Assembly: GCF_001999985.1 (NCBI RefSeq)
Contig: NZ_CP019645.1
Coordinates: 2,542,001-2,606,000, forward strand
Direction of reading: 5' to 3'
Source: Helicobacter bilis
GTDB lineage: Bacteria; Campylobacterota; Campylobacteria; Campylobacterales; Helicobacteraceae
DNA: 64,000 bases
Part shown: positions 20,739 through 29,717 of the stretch, piece after piece
Position numbering within the stretch: position 1 is the first letter of the stretch
How the letters are laid out: each line of letters opens with the position of its first letter
Position numbers and translations under genes: made by a program
The notes under the pieces: model-generated
Told to the model about the DNA's origin: nothing
The model's database searches: none
Seen by the model: only the letters and a program-made list of their open reading frames with translations

Positions 20739-22031
20739 TTAAGCTTTTAGCTCTTTAAAACTCTCATTTGCTTTTTCAATCACTTCATCAATGATTGCTT
20801 CATTAAAAGGCTTACACATAAAGCTTGTCTCAAATTGAGATGGTGCGAAATTCACACCTTTTTCAAGCATTTTTGCGTGGAATCTTGCGTAAAATTCTGT
20901 ATTAGACTTTGCCGCACTATCCCAATCTCTCACTTCATTTTCTGCAAAAAAGAAGCCCATCATACTGCCTCTAACACAAGTTTGCAGGGCAATATCATAT
21001 TTTTTTGCAGCAGATTCTAAGCCTTTTGCCAGTCTATTTGCTAGAGATTCTAATCCCTCATAAAGCCCTTTATCTTGTTTAATGATGGCTAGTGTAGCAA
21101 GTCCAGCACTAACAGCGATTGGATTCCCACTTAGTGTGCCTGCTTGATACACACCACCAATTGGTGAAAGCATATCCATAATATCAGCCCTACCACCAAA
21201 TGCAGCAAGCGGCATACCACCACCTATAACCTTACCATAAGTGCTTAAATCTCCCCTCACGCCATAAAACGCATAAGACCCCTGCAAACTAGCCCTAAAT
21301 CCACTCATCACTTCATCGATGATTAGCACAATATTCTCTTTATCACAAAGCTTTCGCAAACCTTGTAAAAATTCCTTGTGTGATGGCACAAGTCCCATAT
21401 TACCAGCAATAGGCTCTATGATAATACAGCCCACATTGCCACTTAGCTTTATGCACTCTTTTACAGAATCTAAATCATTATATTTTGCTACAAGCGTATG
21501 CCTTGCAATATCTTGTATAACGCCTTTTGAGCTAGTCTCGCCAAAGGTTGCAAGCCCACTCCCACTTTTTACCAACAGACTATCACTATGCCCATGATAG
21601 CAGCCCTCAAACTTAATAATATCATCTCTCCCGCTAAATGCCCTAGCAAGTCGCAAGGCACTCATAGTCGCTTCTGTCCCACTATTTACAAAGCGAATCT
21701 TTTCTACACCCTCACATATACTTATGATCTCTTTAGCAAGATTTGTCTCTAACTCCGTTGGTGCGCCATAGCTTAAGCCCTTTGCTACCGCTTCTTGCAC
21801 AGCTTTTACCACGAAACTATCACTATGTCCTAAGATAAGCGGTCCATAGCTTTGCACAAAGTCAATGTAGCTGTTATTATCCTCATCAATGATATATGCC
21901 CCTTTTCCTTCCTTAATAAATCGCGGTGTGCCACCCACACTGCCAAACGCACGCACAGGGGAATTCACCCCACCGGGTATAACCTGCTTTGCCTCATTAA
22001 ACGCATTGATACTATGTAAAATCGTTTGCAT
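20739..22031 (-). CDS. hemL: HemL, glutamate-1-semialdehyde 2,1-aminomutase
   Basis: HemL makes 5-aminolevulinate, the tetrapyrrole precursor, using pyridoxal phosphate. The 430 residues show [15 protein letters not shown], the cofactor-stacking YHGHSD, the DEVMSGFR motif, and the Schiff-base lysine in [21 protein letters not shown] precedes the ATG. A promoter with an overlapping palindrome lies about 100 bp upstream. Confidence 0.97.
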   Translation of the reverse strand: MQTILHSINAFNEAKQVIPGGVNSPVRAFGSVGGTPRFIKEGKGAYIIDEDNNSYIDFVQSYGPLILGHSDSFVVKAVQEAVAKGLSYGAPTELETNLAKEIISICEGVEKIRFVNSGTEATMSALRLARAFSGRDDIIKFEGCYHGHSDSLLVKSGSGLATFGETSSKGVIQDIARHTLVAKYNDLDSVKECIKLSGNVGCIIIEPIAGNMGLVPSHKEFLQGLRKLCDKENIVLIIDEVMSGFRASLQGSYAFYGVRGDLSTYGKVIGGGMPLAAFGGRADIMDMLSPIGGVYQAGTLSGNPIAVSAGLATLAIIKQDKGLYEGLESLANRLAKGLESAAKKYDIALQTCVRGSMMGFFFAENEVRDWDSAAKSNTEFYARFHAKMLEKGVNFAPSQFETSFMCKPFNEAIIDEVIEKANESFKELKA

Positions 22032-22116
22032 ATCTTTATCCTTATATTATCTTACCACTTGTGTGAATCTTGTTTATTGAGAACGCCCATCTTAAATCAG
22101 CCTTTAATCCAAACAC

Positions 22117-22142
22117 ATCACACATATAAAAGTGTGATTATA
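22117..22142 (-). promoter_or_regulatory. Possible hemL promoter with palindromic operator
   Basis: On the minus strand TATAAT spans 22142-22137. It is overlapped and followed by the inverted repeat ATCACAC / GTGTGAT (arms 22132-22138 and 22117-22123, 8-base loop). A palindrome at the expected transcription start could bind a repressor or form a 5' hairpin in the roughly 100-base leader. Confidence 0.35.
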
Positions 22143-22443
22143 ACAAAAATCTAATATTTTTTAATCATTAACATGATTTGCATATTATTTAAACACTAAG
22201 GGATGTTGAAATTTTAGATATCTTGCCTGCCCAAGATGATAATAAATTGGGATCTATGCTTACAAATACGCAGTAATTAATAGATAATAAACTCAAGTCC
22301 TTGTGGTGTATTATCAATGATTTTCAAAAATTATGATATTCCCGGACACAAAAGCAAATGTTTTATCAGGATTAGATTAAACATATTTCGTTAATGCAAC
22401 GATTTATTATTGTTTTGTATAAAAGATATTAATATTTTATGTG
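22143..22443. other. AT-rich intergenic region
   Basis: Between the hemL promoter and the Sua5-like gene I see no open frame of note, no repeat of the dispersed families and no RNA gene. Confidence 0.4.
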
Positions 22444-22923
22444 TTATCGAATCTTTTTTATCCTATTATGCCCTATTTTTAGAATCATGCTGCTTTTTGT
22501 GGCAAAAATGCCGCGTTTATCAAGTACGATAATATCACTTACACTCCCTGCAAACTCCATGGAAAAATCACCATTTGTGGGGTTTGCTGATGATGAATAA
22601 AGCCATTTAAAGCCTTGTAAAAAGTCATTATGTAAGTTATTCTTTATCATTCTAAAGCTACTTCCATTTGGCAGTATAAATGAAGTTTTTTTAGCCCTTC
22701 TTATCATATTTCGCATAGAAGTGGGTGTGCGGTGTGGGATAGAATCTAGCTTTGCTATCTCTTTTAAAAGCGGTTTGTTGAGATTTGCACCCTTTTTTTG
22801 ATTAATGATTCTAGAATCTTTTGATAATAGTCCTATGGTGGTATCTGTCTGGGCAAGTATTACTGCATTATGTATTGAATCTAGGCTTAAAGGCATAAGA
22901 TTTATGGGGCATGTTTTAGACAT
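22444..22923 (-). CDS. Sua5/YciO/YrdC-family protein (threonylcarbamoyl-AMP synthase-like)
   Basis: The family makes threonylcarbamoyl-AMP for the t6A37 modification of tRNAs that read ANN codons. The 159 residues show AQTDTTIGLLSKD (compare the family's TDTxYGL), LNKPLLKEIA, the FILPNG segment and the conserved SSSANPTNG. It is shorter than E. coli TsaC (190) and than Sua5. The start is 8 bp after aroA on the same strand, so they are probably co-transcribed. Since MtaB (58885) modifies t6A, a t6A pathway is expected. Confidence 0.75.
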   Translation of the reverse strand: MSKTCPINLMPLSLDSIHNAVILAQTDTTIGLLSKDSRIINQKKGANLNKPLLKEIAKLDSIPHRTPTSMRNMIRRAKKTSFILPNGSSFRMIKNNLHNDFLQGFKWLYSSSANPTNGDFSMEFAGSVSDIIVLDKRGIFATKSSMILKIGHNRIKKIR

Positions 22924-22931
22924 GTTGTATC

Positions 22932-24263
22932 TTATTGTATCTTAGCAAAGTATGAAAGTAAGTCTAGAAAGTTTGGAAAAGAAGTTTGGATACATTCAGT
23001 ATCTAGTATCTTACCGCCGCACATACAAGCAGCGATAGCAAAACTCATAGCAATGCGATGATCACCTTTAGAATCTACCACGCCTTTTTGAAGTGTGCCG
23101 CCTATAATATCAAAGCCATCATCATATTCTACGCATTGTATCCCAAAGCTTTTTAAGCCTTGTGCGACAACAGAGATTCTATCACTCTCTTTTACGCGTA
23201 ATTCTGCGGCGTTGCGTATCCTTGAAGTCCCTTTTGCAACACTACAAGCAATGCTTAGGGCGGGTATCTCATCAATTAACCATGCGATATTTTCTGTAAT
23301 ATCAACTGCCTTTAGTTCCGTGCTAGAGATTGTAATATCTGCTATTTTTTCAAAATCATTTCTTTCATTTTCATAGCGTATTTTTGCGCCCATTTTTTCT
23401 AGAATCTTAAATGCTTCAATGCGTGTTTTATTCATCATTACACGCCTTAGCGTGATTGAAGTCTCTGGCATAATACAAGCAAGCACAGCAAAGAAAAATG
23501 CTGATGAAGGATCATTTGGGATTGATATATCAAAGGCTTTTAGCGGCTTATTTTTCATATCAAAAGCACCAAAGGGTGTGATATGTAATTTATCATCTTT
23601 TTGTTGTAAATAGGGATTTTTCTGCAGGGCATATAGCATATTTTCTGTATGATCTCTACTTAACTCACATTCACTAAAGATTGATTTTTCACTGCCTTGT
23701 AATGCGGCTAGTATCAATGCGCTTTTTACTTGAGCTGAAGCGATTTGTGAATGATATGTGAATCCTTGCAATTTGTTTTTGCTTGGGATAACACAGAGTG
23801 GGGCAACTTCTTTTACGCTATCTTTAGTCTTAATTATGCGTGAAGTAATATTTGCCCCGATTGAGCGAAGTGGCTTAAGGATTCTCCCCATTGGACGAGC
23901 ATGTAAATATATGTCTCCACATAGCACTGCATAGAGATTTGCCCCTGCTAATAAGCCTGTGAAAAGTCGCATAGAAGTCCCAGAATTACCACAATATAAA
24001 ATGTCATTTGGGGTTTGTAGCCCCTTTTTTGGTGGGGTAAGTAGCAAGTCCCCATTTTTTTCAAATTTTGCCTTAAGTCCTAGATTCTGTGCGATAGTAA
24101 GGCTTCTTTGTGTATCTTCTGCGCGTAAAAAGTGCTTTACTCTACATGTAGAATCTGCAAAGAGACTAAACATGCAAACACGATGCGATAGGGATTTATC
24201 ACTTGCTAAAATGTCTAAGTCTGCTCGTATTTCTTGCTGTATTGGCGAAATTTCTAGATCCAT
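22932..24263 (-). CDS. aroA: AroA, 3-phosphoshikimate 1-carboxyvinyltransferase (EPSP synthase)
   Basis: AroA joins phosphoenolpyruvate to shikimate 3-phosphate. The 443 residues show the signature GNSGTSMRLFTGLLAG, HARPMGRI, ASAQVKSAL, and the later LRVKESDRI and KGDHRIAMSFAI motifs. The domain set is complete. It is the promoter-proximal gene of a pair with the Sua5-like gene. Confidence 0.96.
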   Translation of the reverse strand: MDLEISPIQQEIRADLDILASDKSLSHRVCMFSLFADSTCRVKHFLRAEDTQRSLTIAQNLGLKAKFEKNGDLLLTPPKKGLQTPNDILYCGNSGTSMRLFTGLLAGANLYAVLCGDIYLHARPMGRILKPLRSIGANITSRIIKTKDSVKEVAPLCVIPSKNKLQGFTYHSQIASAQVKSALILAALQGSEKSIFSECELSRDHTENMLYALQKNPYLQQKDDKLHITPFGAFDMKNKPLKAFDISIPNDPSSAFFFAVLACIMPETSITLRRVMMNKTRIEAFKILEKMGAKIRYENERNDFEKIADITISSTELKAVDITENIAWLIDEIPALSIACSVAKGTSRIRNAAELRVKESDRISVVAQGLKSFGIQCVEYDDGFDIIGGTLQKGVVDSKGDHRIAMSFAIAACMCGGKILDTECIQTSFPNFLDLLSYFAKIQ

Positions 24264-24491
24264 AATATTCCTTGATAAAACCTATAACTTACATAAGTGA
24301 AAATAGTAGTATAGCTTAGCATAGAGACAATAGATTCTAAACGCATTATATAAATCATCTTGCCTTTATAATAAGCTAATAGACAACACTAAGCAATAGG
24401 GCTTAGTGTGGATTTATAGTTAGAGAGTAGGCTTAGTGTAAAATGCTTGAAAGATTCTATACAAACTACAACATAATCAAATTATTAAAGA

Positions 24492-24779
24492 TTACCAGTT
24501 TGCATTTGTGCAAGATTCTTTATCACCTAAATCACACGCTTTCTTGTAATATTCTTGGGCTAGTGTTGTATTCTCACTCACACCTTTTGCGTTGCGATAC
24601 ATATAGCCTAAAGCCGTGCATGCTTTTGCTTCTTTTTCATCACATAGCTTTTTATATGATTCTATAGCCTTTGCATAGTCGCCATCATTATATGCCTTAT
24701 TTGCTTCATCAAGAGTTGCTGCAAACATAGAAGTAGCACAAAATCCTAACATTGCCATAACGCAGATAAATTTACGCAT
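24492..24779 (-). CDS. Small secreted Sel1-like repeat protein
   Basis: The longer open frame to 25010 starts inside the neighbouring MFS gene. The real start is the ATG at 24779, with AAAGGA upstream, giving 95 residues. A signal peptide (MRKFICVMAMLGFCATSMFA) precedes two helical repeats of the Sel1/TPR type: AYNDGDYAKAIESYKKLCD, then ACTALGYMYRNAKGVSEN and AQEYYKKACDLGDKESC. Cysteine pairs per repeat are as in the Hcp (Helicobacter cysteine-rich) proteins. Those family members are secreted and bind peptides or cell-wall fragments, but the role of this short one is unknown. Confidence 0.75.
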   Translation of the reverse strand: MRKFICVMAMLGFCATSMFAATLDEANKAYNDGDYAKAIESYKKLCDEKEAKACTALGYMYRNAKGVSENTTLAQEYYKKACDLGDKESCTNANW

Positions 24780-24877
24780 ATCAAATCCTTTACAATAAAA
24801 TAAGTATGAATTGTAATGTAAAATTTCACATTTTTTACTTTTTTTACAAGTTTTGCATAATATTTTATAGAATCTTT

Positions 24878-26068
24878 TTATTTTGGCTTTATAAGAGATA
24901 ACATTGACATAGCATATAGCAATAATGCAACATATAAAAATAAATCTATAATACCATAACGCTGCACGATAGGCTGTGAGAAAAATGGCGATACAAACTG
25001 CCCAAAACAAGCCGTAGCACTCAAGATTCCAATGGCTTTACCAATGTGTTCTTTTGGGACTATTGAAAGCAGAAATGAAGAGTTATTAACAATGATTGCC
25101 CCGCCGCCAATGCCAACTAAAAGTAGTCCCAGCACCACCGCATAAATATTATGCAATACATAAATGAGCAAAAAACCACTCCCCATACATAAGAATCCAA
25201 CGATATAAATCCCTTTAACAGATAAAAAGTTGCGTATGCGTGGATAGAGAAGCGATGAAGTGCCATACGCAAAGGCAGATGCAGAGATACAGAATCCCAC
25301 AAGCATTTCACTATGTCCTAGATTCTGTGTGATGAGATAGGGAATCTGCGTTGGTGAAGTGTAGTAAGCAATCATAATAACAAAGCCAAAGAAATAGCAA
25401 GGCAGTATAGATATAATTTTAAATTCCTTGCTAGAAGTCTCTACATGTGCGACTTTCTTAAGAGGGCGAGGCTCAAAAAGTGTGGTAGCAACAAAAAGCA
25501 TTAAAAAGATTCCAAGTCCATATACATAAAAAGGATAATGCCAATCAAAATGGGCTAAAATCCCCCCAAGCGACATAAATAACGCACTCCCACAAGCAGT
25601 AGCAAAGCCTTGCAATCCAAGGGCTTTTTGCCGCTCTTCCCCTACATAATAATCTGCTACTAAAGCACTTGCAGCTGTCATAACAAATGCGGTTGAAATG
25701 CCAAAAAGCGCCCTTGTAAATAAAATCCAATAGATATTATCCCAAAATGCACCAATGACACCACTCACACTCCATAAAAACATAGAAGCAATAAGGAATT
25801 TTAACCTGCCAAACTTATCGATTAAAACTCCACTTAAAGGCGAAAATAGCATGATAAACAAAGCAGGCAAAGTAAGCACAAGTTTTGAAAGTGTCTCAAT
25901 ATGTGGAATATGTGCGAAGTGATTCTCAATAGCAGGTATTGAAGTAGCAATAATAGTCCCACCAAGCACCGTCATAGATGTGCTTGAAAAGAGAGCAAAC
26001 ATAAAAGTTGGACGATGTGTAATGGTGTATAATTTCTGTTCAAGTCTATTTTGTGGAATCTCTGGCAT
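24878..26068 (-). CDS. Major facilitator superfamily transporter (drug-efflux type)
   Basis: The 396 residues form about twelve membrane helices. The conserved loop between helices 2 and 3 reads GVLIDKFGRLKFL. ALFGISTAFVMTAASALVADYY fits helix 5 of proton-coupled drug exporters, and the general layout is like Bcr/CflA or Bmr proteins. The substrate cannot be assigned. AAGGATTTGGAG lies upstream of the ATG. It stands between the Sel1 gene and plsY. Confidence 0.8.
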   Translation of the reverse strand: MPEIPQNRLEQKLYTITHRPTFMFALFSSTSMTVLGGTIIATSIPAIENHFAHIPHIETLSKLVLTLPALFIMLFSPLSGVLIDKFGRLKFLIASMFLWSVSGVIGAFWDNIYWILFTRALFGISTAFVMTAASALVADYYVGEERQKALGLQGFATACGSALFMSLGGILAHFDWHYPFYVYGLGIFLMLFVATTLFEPRPLKKVAHVETSSKEFKIISILPCYFFGFVIMIAYYTSPTQIPYLITQNLGHSEMLVGFCISASAFAYGTSSLLYPRIRNFLSVKGIYIVGFLCMGSGFLLIYVLHNIYAVVLGLLLVGIGGGAIIVNNSSFLLSIVPKEHIGKAIGILSATACFGQFVSPFFSQPIVQRYGIIDLFLYVALLLYAMSMLSLIKPK

Positions 26069-26160
26069 ATAAACTCCAAATCCTTAAATCTTTAAGCTAT
26101 ATTGAGAATTGCTACTTGTAATACCTTTATTAGAATCTAGCATGGTTAAAACACATAATA

Positions 26161-26826
26161 CTATGCAGTCTTAGTACTATCTGTAAATTGTTGTTCTTGC
26201 TTTAATGCTAAACGCTTGATATTCTCCCAATGTGTATTTATAATGATAATTCCAATTAAGACAACGGGGACATGTGTGCCAATTTGTGCGTTGATATTAA
26301 TAGATTCTGGCAGACTAAATATATTTGGTATAACAAAGGTTAAAACAATACCGCTTAAAACCCCAAGTAATGATGAAAGCGAAGAGATTTTAAACACCTT
26401 GCCAACAATCCCCCATACAATAAGCCCACAAACCCCCTCAACTGGGATTAAAAGCAAAACGCTACCAATAGCAGTGGCGACACCCTTTCCACCATTAAAG
26501 CCTAAAAATGGACTATAACAATGCCCTAGTATCGCAAGAATAGCAATGGCATATTGTGTCTCAAAGCTTAAACCCATAATCTTTGCAACAAGCACGACAA
26601 ACAGCCCCTTAAACGCATCAAGCAATAAGGTAAGCAGCGAGAAAAACTTTGCTTTTTGCGGAGAAATCGCAGCAAAAGCACGATATACATTTGTAGCCCC
26701 TGTGCTTTTTGAGCCTATCTCTAAAATATTTTGTTTCGCAAAAATCTTTACAAGCAATGCACCAAAAGGAATGCTACCGATTAAATACGCACATATATAT
26801 AATAAAATATTTGGATTTGTATCCAT
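26161..26826 (-). CDS. plsY: PlsY, acyl-phosphate:glycerol-3-phosphate acyltransferase
   Basis: PlsY makes lysophosphatidate at the inner membrane, the first step of phospholipid synthesis. The 221 residues have about five to six membrane segments. Three conserved cytoplasmic loops are present: IGSIPFGALLVK, GSKSTGATNVYR and GHCYSPFLGFNGGKGVATAIG. The length is typical. Confidence 0.95.
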   Translation of the reverse strand: MDTNPNILLYICAYLIGSIPFGALLVKIFAKQNILEIGSKSTGATNVYRAFAAISPQKAKFFSLLTLLLDAFKGLFVVLVAKIMGLSFETQYAIAILAILGHCYSPFLGFNGGKGVATAIGSVLLLIPVEGVCGLIVWGIVGKVFKISSLSSLLGVLSGIVLTFVIPNIFSLPESININAQIGTHVPVVLIGIIIINTHWENIKRLALKQEQQFTDSTKTA

Positions 26827-26910
26827 TAAAATGCCTTTATGTAGAATCTAGCTAAGGATTATAGCCTATTTTTGTAGATTTCATCGCTTTGTGCGTCAAT
26901 GGCGTGTAAA

Positions 26911-27759
26911 TTATGCAAGATTTACAGGGATAATACCCCGAATGGAATTGATACAATAAATCTCACTTGCTTCATATAAATCCTTTTTATATAGAATCTT
27001 TTCAGTGCATATACCACATTTTATAAGAGTATTACGCAGTGTCCCAGCAAGGATTCCTAAACTTTGTGGTGGTGTGTAGTATTTACCATTTTTAGCAATT
27101 ATAATATTGCTTCTTGAGCCTTCAAGTATCTTGCCATTTTTATCTATGTAGATATAATCAAAGCATTCATTTTTAGCAATGCTTGTCGTAGCGTCTTTGA
27201 AATGCTCTCTTTTTGTAGTTTTATGATAGCTTAGTGGCGTTATAGTATCAAGTGTGGCTAATCTTACTTTAGTGTTGTTTATGGGTTGTAATGCTTGAAT
27301 GCTATATGTAAGATTCCCTTCTTTTGTTAAGAGTAGGCGGCAAAATGAGAAGTCGTTTGCGATAAAATCATTATTTCCTGTTTGCAGTAACTTTTGTAGC
27401 GTATGTATAGAATCCCATAAACACAGAGTGGCGTTTGTATTATCGTTATAAAGTGTAGAATCTAGCATGTTTGTTTTATTATATTGAGTGTAATAACTAA
27501 AAGATTCTAATCTCATAATATGATATTGCATGTCTCTGTTTGGCAAACTAGATTTAGCTAAAATCTCTAAAGATTCTAATATATTTAAATCTTTATGGGT
27601 ATGCGGTGTATTTATATCTAAGTGTTTCAAAGCAGATTCTATGGCTGCATAGTTAAAGCCCAATGCTTTTGCACTACTATAAAGCCTATATAAATGAGAA
27701 TGCAAAAGAAATACAGAATCTTTGTGTAGCAGCATTGTTTCAATTAAAGAAAAGTCCAT
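26911..27759 (-). CDS. pabC: PabC-like class IV aminotransferase (aminodeoxychorismate lyase)
   Basis: The 282 residues resemble fold-type IV PLP enzymes. The N-terminal ETMLLHKDSVFLLHSHLYRL is followed by DYIYIDKNGKILEGSRSNI, YYTPPQSLGILAGTLRN, and the end DLYEASEIYCINSIRGIIPV. This set fits 4-amino-4-deoxychorismate lyase, which makes p-aminobenzoate for folate. A branched-chain or D-amino-acid transaminase is less likely because the N-terminus is short. Residues about 110-130 contain low-complexity sequence. It is 169 bp after carA on the same strand. Confidence 0.7.
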   Translation of the reverse strand: MDFSLIETMLLHKDSVFLLHSHLYRLYSSAKALGFNYAAIESALKHLDINTPHTHKDLNILESLEILAKSSLPNRDMQYHIMRLESFSYYTQYNKTNMLDSTLYNDNTNATLCLWDSIHTLQKLLQTGNNDFIANDFSFCRLLLTKEGNLTYSIQALQPINNTKVRLATLDTITPLSYHKTTKREHFKDATTSIAKNECFDYIYIDKNGKILEGSRSNIIIAKNGKYYTPPQSLGILAGTLRNTLIKCGICTEKILYKKDLYEASEIYCINSIRGIIPVNLA

Positions 27760-27928
27760 AATGTTTTGTTCCTAGTGATGAGATCTATATTTTTTAGAAT
27801 CTTATTCAAAAAGGTTTAAAAGAGAAGCGATATGGATTTATATTTTTTGTGTGCGTGTAAGACTTGTGAAACTCTCATATTTTTTAAAGTCATAGAAAAT
27901 ATGAATAGCACCAAGGATTCTAATAAAT

Positions 27929-29074
27929 CTACACCCTATCCACTAAATCCCTAAATTCAGCAAAAAGCTTACTTGCTTCGCGTGGTCCCGGGCTTGATTC
28001 TGGGTGGTGCTGGACTGAAAAGATTGGTGAATCTTTATAATAGACCCCTTCAATCGTATTATCAAAGAGATTTCTATGCGTGATAGTAGCGACTTCTATT
28101 ATAGATTCTGGCACATTGTAGTTGTGATTTTGTGCGGTGATTTCAAGTGTGTTTGTCTGCATGTTTTTCACTGGGTGGTTGCCACCATGCTGTCCAAACT
28201 TAAGCTTATAGGTAGTATATCCATGCGCGTTACTTAAAAGCTGGTGTCCTAGACAGATTCCAAAGATTGGAATCTTTTCTTTAATAAATAGTTTGATCTT
28301 TTCAATCTGGTCTTGCAATAACACAGGATCTCCCGGACCATTACTTAAAAAAATACCGCTAATCTCTTTTTGCTTGTATCTCTCTATTAAAGTTTTTGCA
28401 TCAAAGGTATGCGGCACGACTTCTACGATTAGTCCTACTTGGCTAAGTTCATTTAGAATATTTCGCTTTATACCATAATCGATGGCTATAATTTTTTTCT
28501 TATTTTTATCGTTAATATCAATTTTTGGATATGAAAAGTTAGTAAAATCAAAAGTGCTTTCATCATGTATATAGGGTTTTTCTGTGCTAACTTCTGCGAC
28601 ATAATTTATCTCTTCTATCCTTTTAGCCGATAATAAGGCTTTCTGCAAAGATTCTCTATCTTTTAATTCACTTGATGCGATCATCATCATAGCCCCATTA
28701 TCACGCAACATTTTCACAATGCCCCGCGTATCGACATTACAAATCCCTATAAGATTATTCTCAATGAAAAATGACTGCAAATCCTGCGTAGAGCGAAAAT
28801 TCGAGCTAATGCTACTTAGATTTCTAATAAGCACACCTTTTGCAAAGGGCTTTCTACTCTCCATATCCTGCGGATTACACCCGACAATGCCAATCTCTGG
28901 CATACAAAAAACAATAAACTGCCCCGCATAGCTTGGATCACTAATAATCTCTTGATAGCCTGTCATAGAGGTATTAAAGACTGCTTCACCAATAGCTGTG
29001 CCTTCCTTGCCAAAGCCTTTTGCCTGTAATAAAAGCCCATTCGCAAAATAGAGCCATATATCATGTAGTTTCAT
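27929..29074 (-). CDS. carA: CarA, carbamoyl-phosphate synthase small (glutaminase) subunit
   Basis: CarA releases ammonia from glutamine for CarB, supplying arginine and pyrimidine synthesis. The 381 residues show the N-terminal CPSase domain (FNTSMTGYQEIISDPSYAGQ) and the class I amidotransferase domain with nucleophile elbow FGICLGHQLL and the HHPESSPGP histidine/glutamate pair. The ATG is only 3 bp after the DUF507 gene stop, so they form an operon. Confidence 0.96.
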   Translation of the reverse strand: MKLHDIWLYFANGLLLQAKGFGKEGTAIGEAVFNTSMTGYQEIISDPSYAGQFIVFCMPEIGIVGCNPQDMESRKPFAKGVLIRNLSSISSNFRSTQDLQSFFIENNLIGICNVDTRGIVKMLRDNGAMMMIASSELKDRESLQKALLSAKRIEEINYVAEVSTEKPYIHDESTFDFTNFSYPKIDINDKNKKKIIAIDYGIKRNILNELSQVGLIVEVVPHTFDAKTLIERYKQKEISGIFLSNGPGDPVLLQDQIEKIKLFIKEKIPIFGICLGHQLLSNAHGYTTYKLKFGQHGGNHPVKNMQTNTLEITAQNHNYNVPESIIEVATITHRNLFDNTIEGVYYKDSPIFSVQHHPESSPGPREASKLFAEFRDLVDRV

Positions 29075-29077
29075 TGC

Positions 29078-29623
29078 TTAAGCCCTTTTATTGAGTTCTT
29101 CTTCATAGAGTTTTGCAAAAATTAACTCATACTCTTCACTACCCGGAATTAACTTTCGTTTATAATTTTTGATTTTTTCAACCGCATTATCATAAGCATG
29201 CTCGTGGAAATCAAAATAGGAATCAATAGATTCTATAACAAAGTTTTTCACAACATTTTCTGGCACATTAAAATCAATATAGCTTTCTTCAAAAAGTGCG
29301 TCTAGAATGTCGTGTGCTAATTGGCTGTAACGCTCTTTATATGAAAGTAGAAAGCCCTTTTCTTTTGCAAGCTGCTTTTTTATCATTGCAAAGAGTTGCT
29401 TTTCATTGACCTCATCTTCTTCAATTGTATCTTGGTGTGCTTCTAGCAATTCCCTTGCTTTAGATTCTATAGCGTATTCTTGCTGCATATCTTCTTTTAT
29501 GAGTGTTGTGGTAAGGCGGTTTAGATTCGGTAAAGCGGCATTAATTTGGACTAGATTTGAGCGACTTAACTCAAGGATAATGCGTTCTGCTAAGAATTGT
29601 GCGTGTTGTGGTTTTAGTTTCAT
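29078..29623 (-). CDS. DUF507 family protein
   Basis: The 181-residue protein is soluble and mostly helical and charged. It starts MKLKPQHAQFLAERIILEL, typical of DUF507, a family found mainly in epsilonproteobacteria and other deep lineages and often located next to carA. The function is not known. The 3-bp spacing to carA implies coupled expression. Confidence 0.8.
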   Translation of the reverse strand: MKLKPQHAQFLAERIILELSRSNLVQINAALPNLNRLTTTLIKEDMQQEYAIESKARELLEAHQDTIEEDEVNEKQLFAMIKKQLAKEKGFLLSYKERYSQLAHDILDALFEESYIDFNVPENVVKNFVIESIDSYFDFHEHAYDNAVEKIKNYKRKLIPGSEEYELIFAKLYEEELNKRA

Positions 29624-29717
29624 GATTTCCCCTATTTAGAACCATTTGCATTATGTTTTTATTAAAATAAAAATGCTTATTATAACATAAATTTATCAAG
29701 GCAATAAGATTTCACAA

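Noticed and set aside
24780..25010. Longer N-terminus for the Sel1 protein (start at 25010)
   Set aside because: It would overlap the MFS gene, and its sequence lacks a ribosome site; the ATG at 24779 gives a clean signal peptide and AAAGGA upstream.
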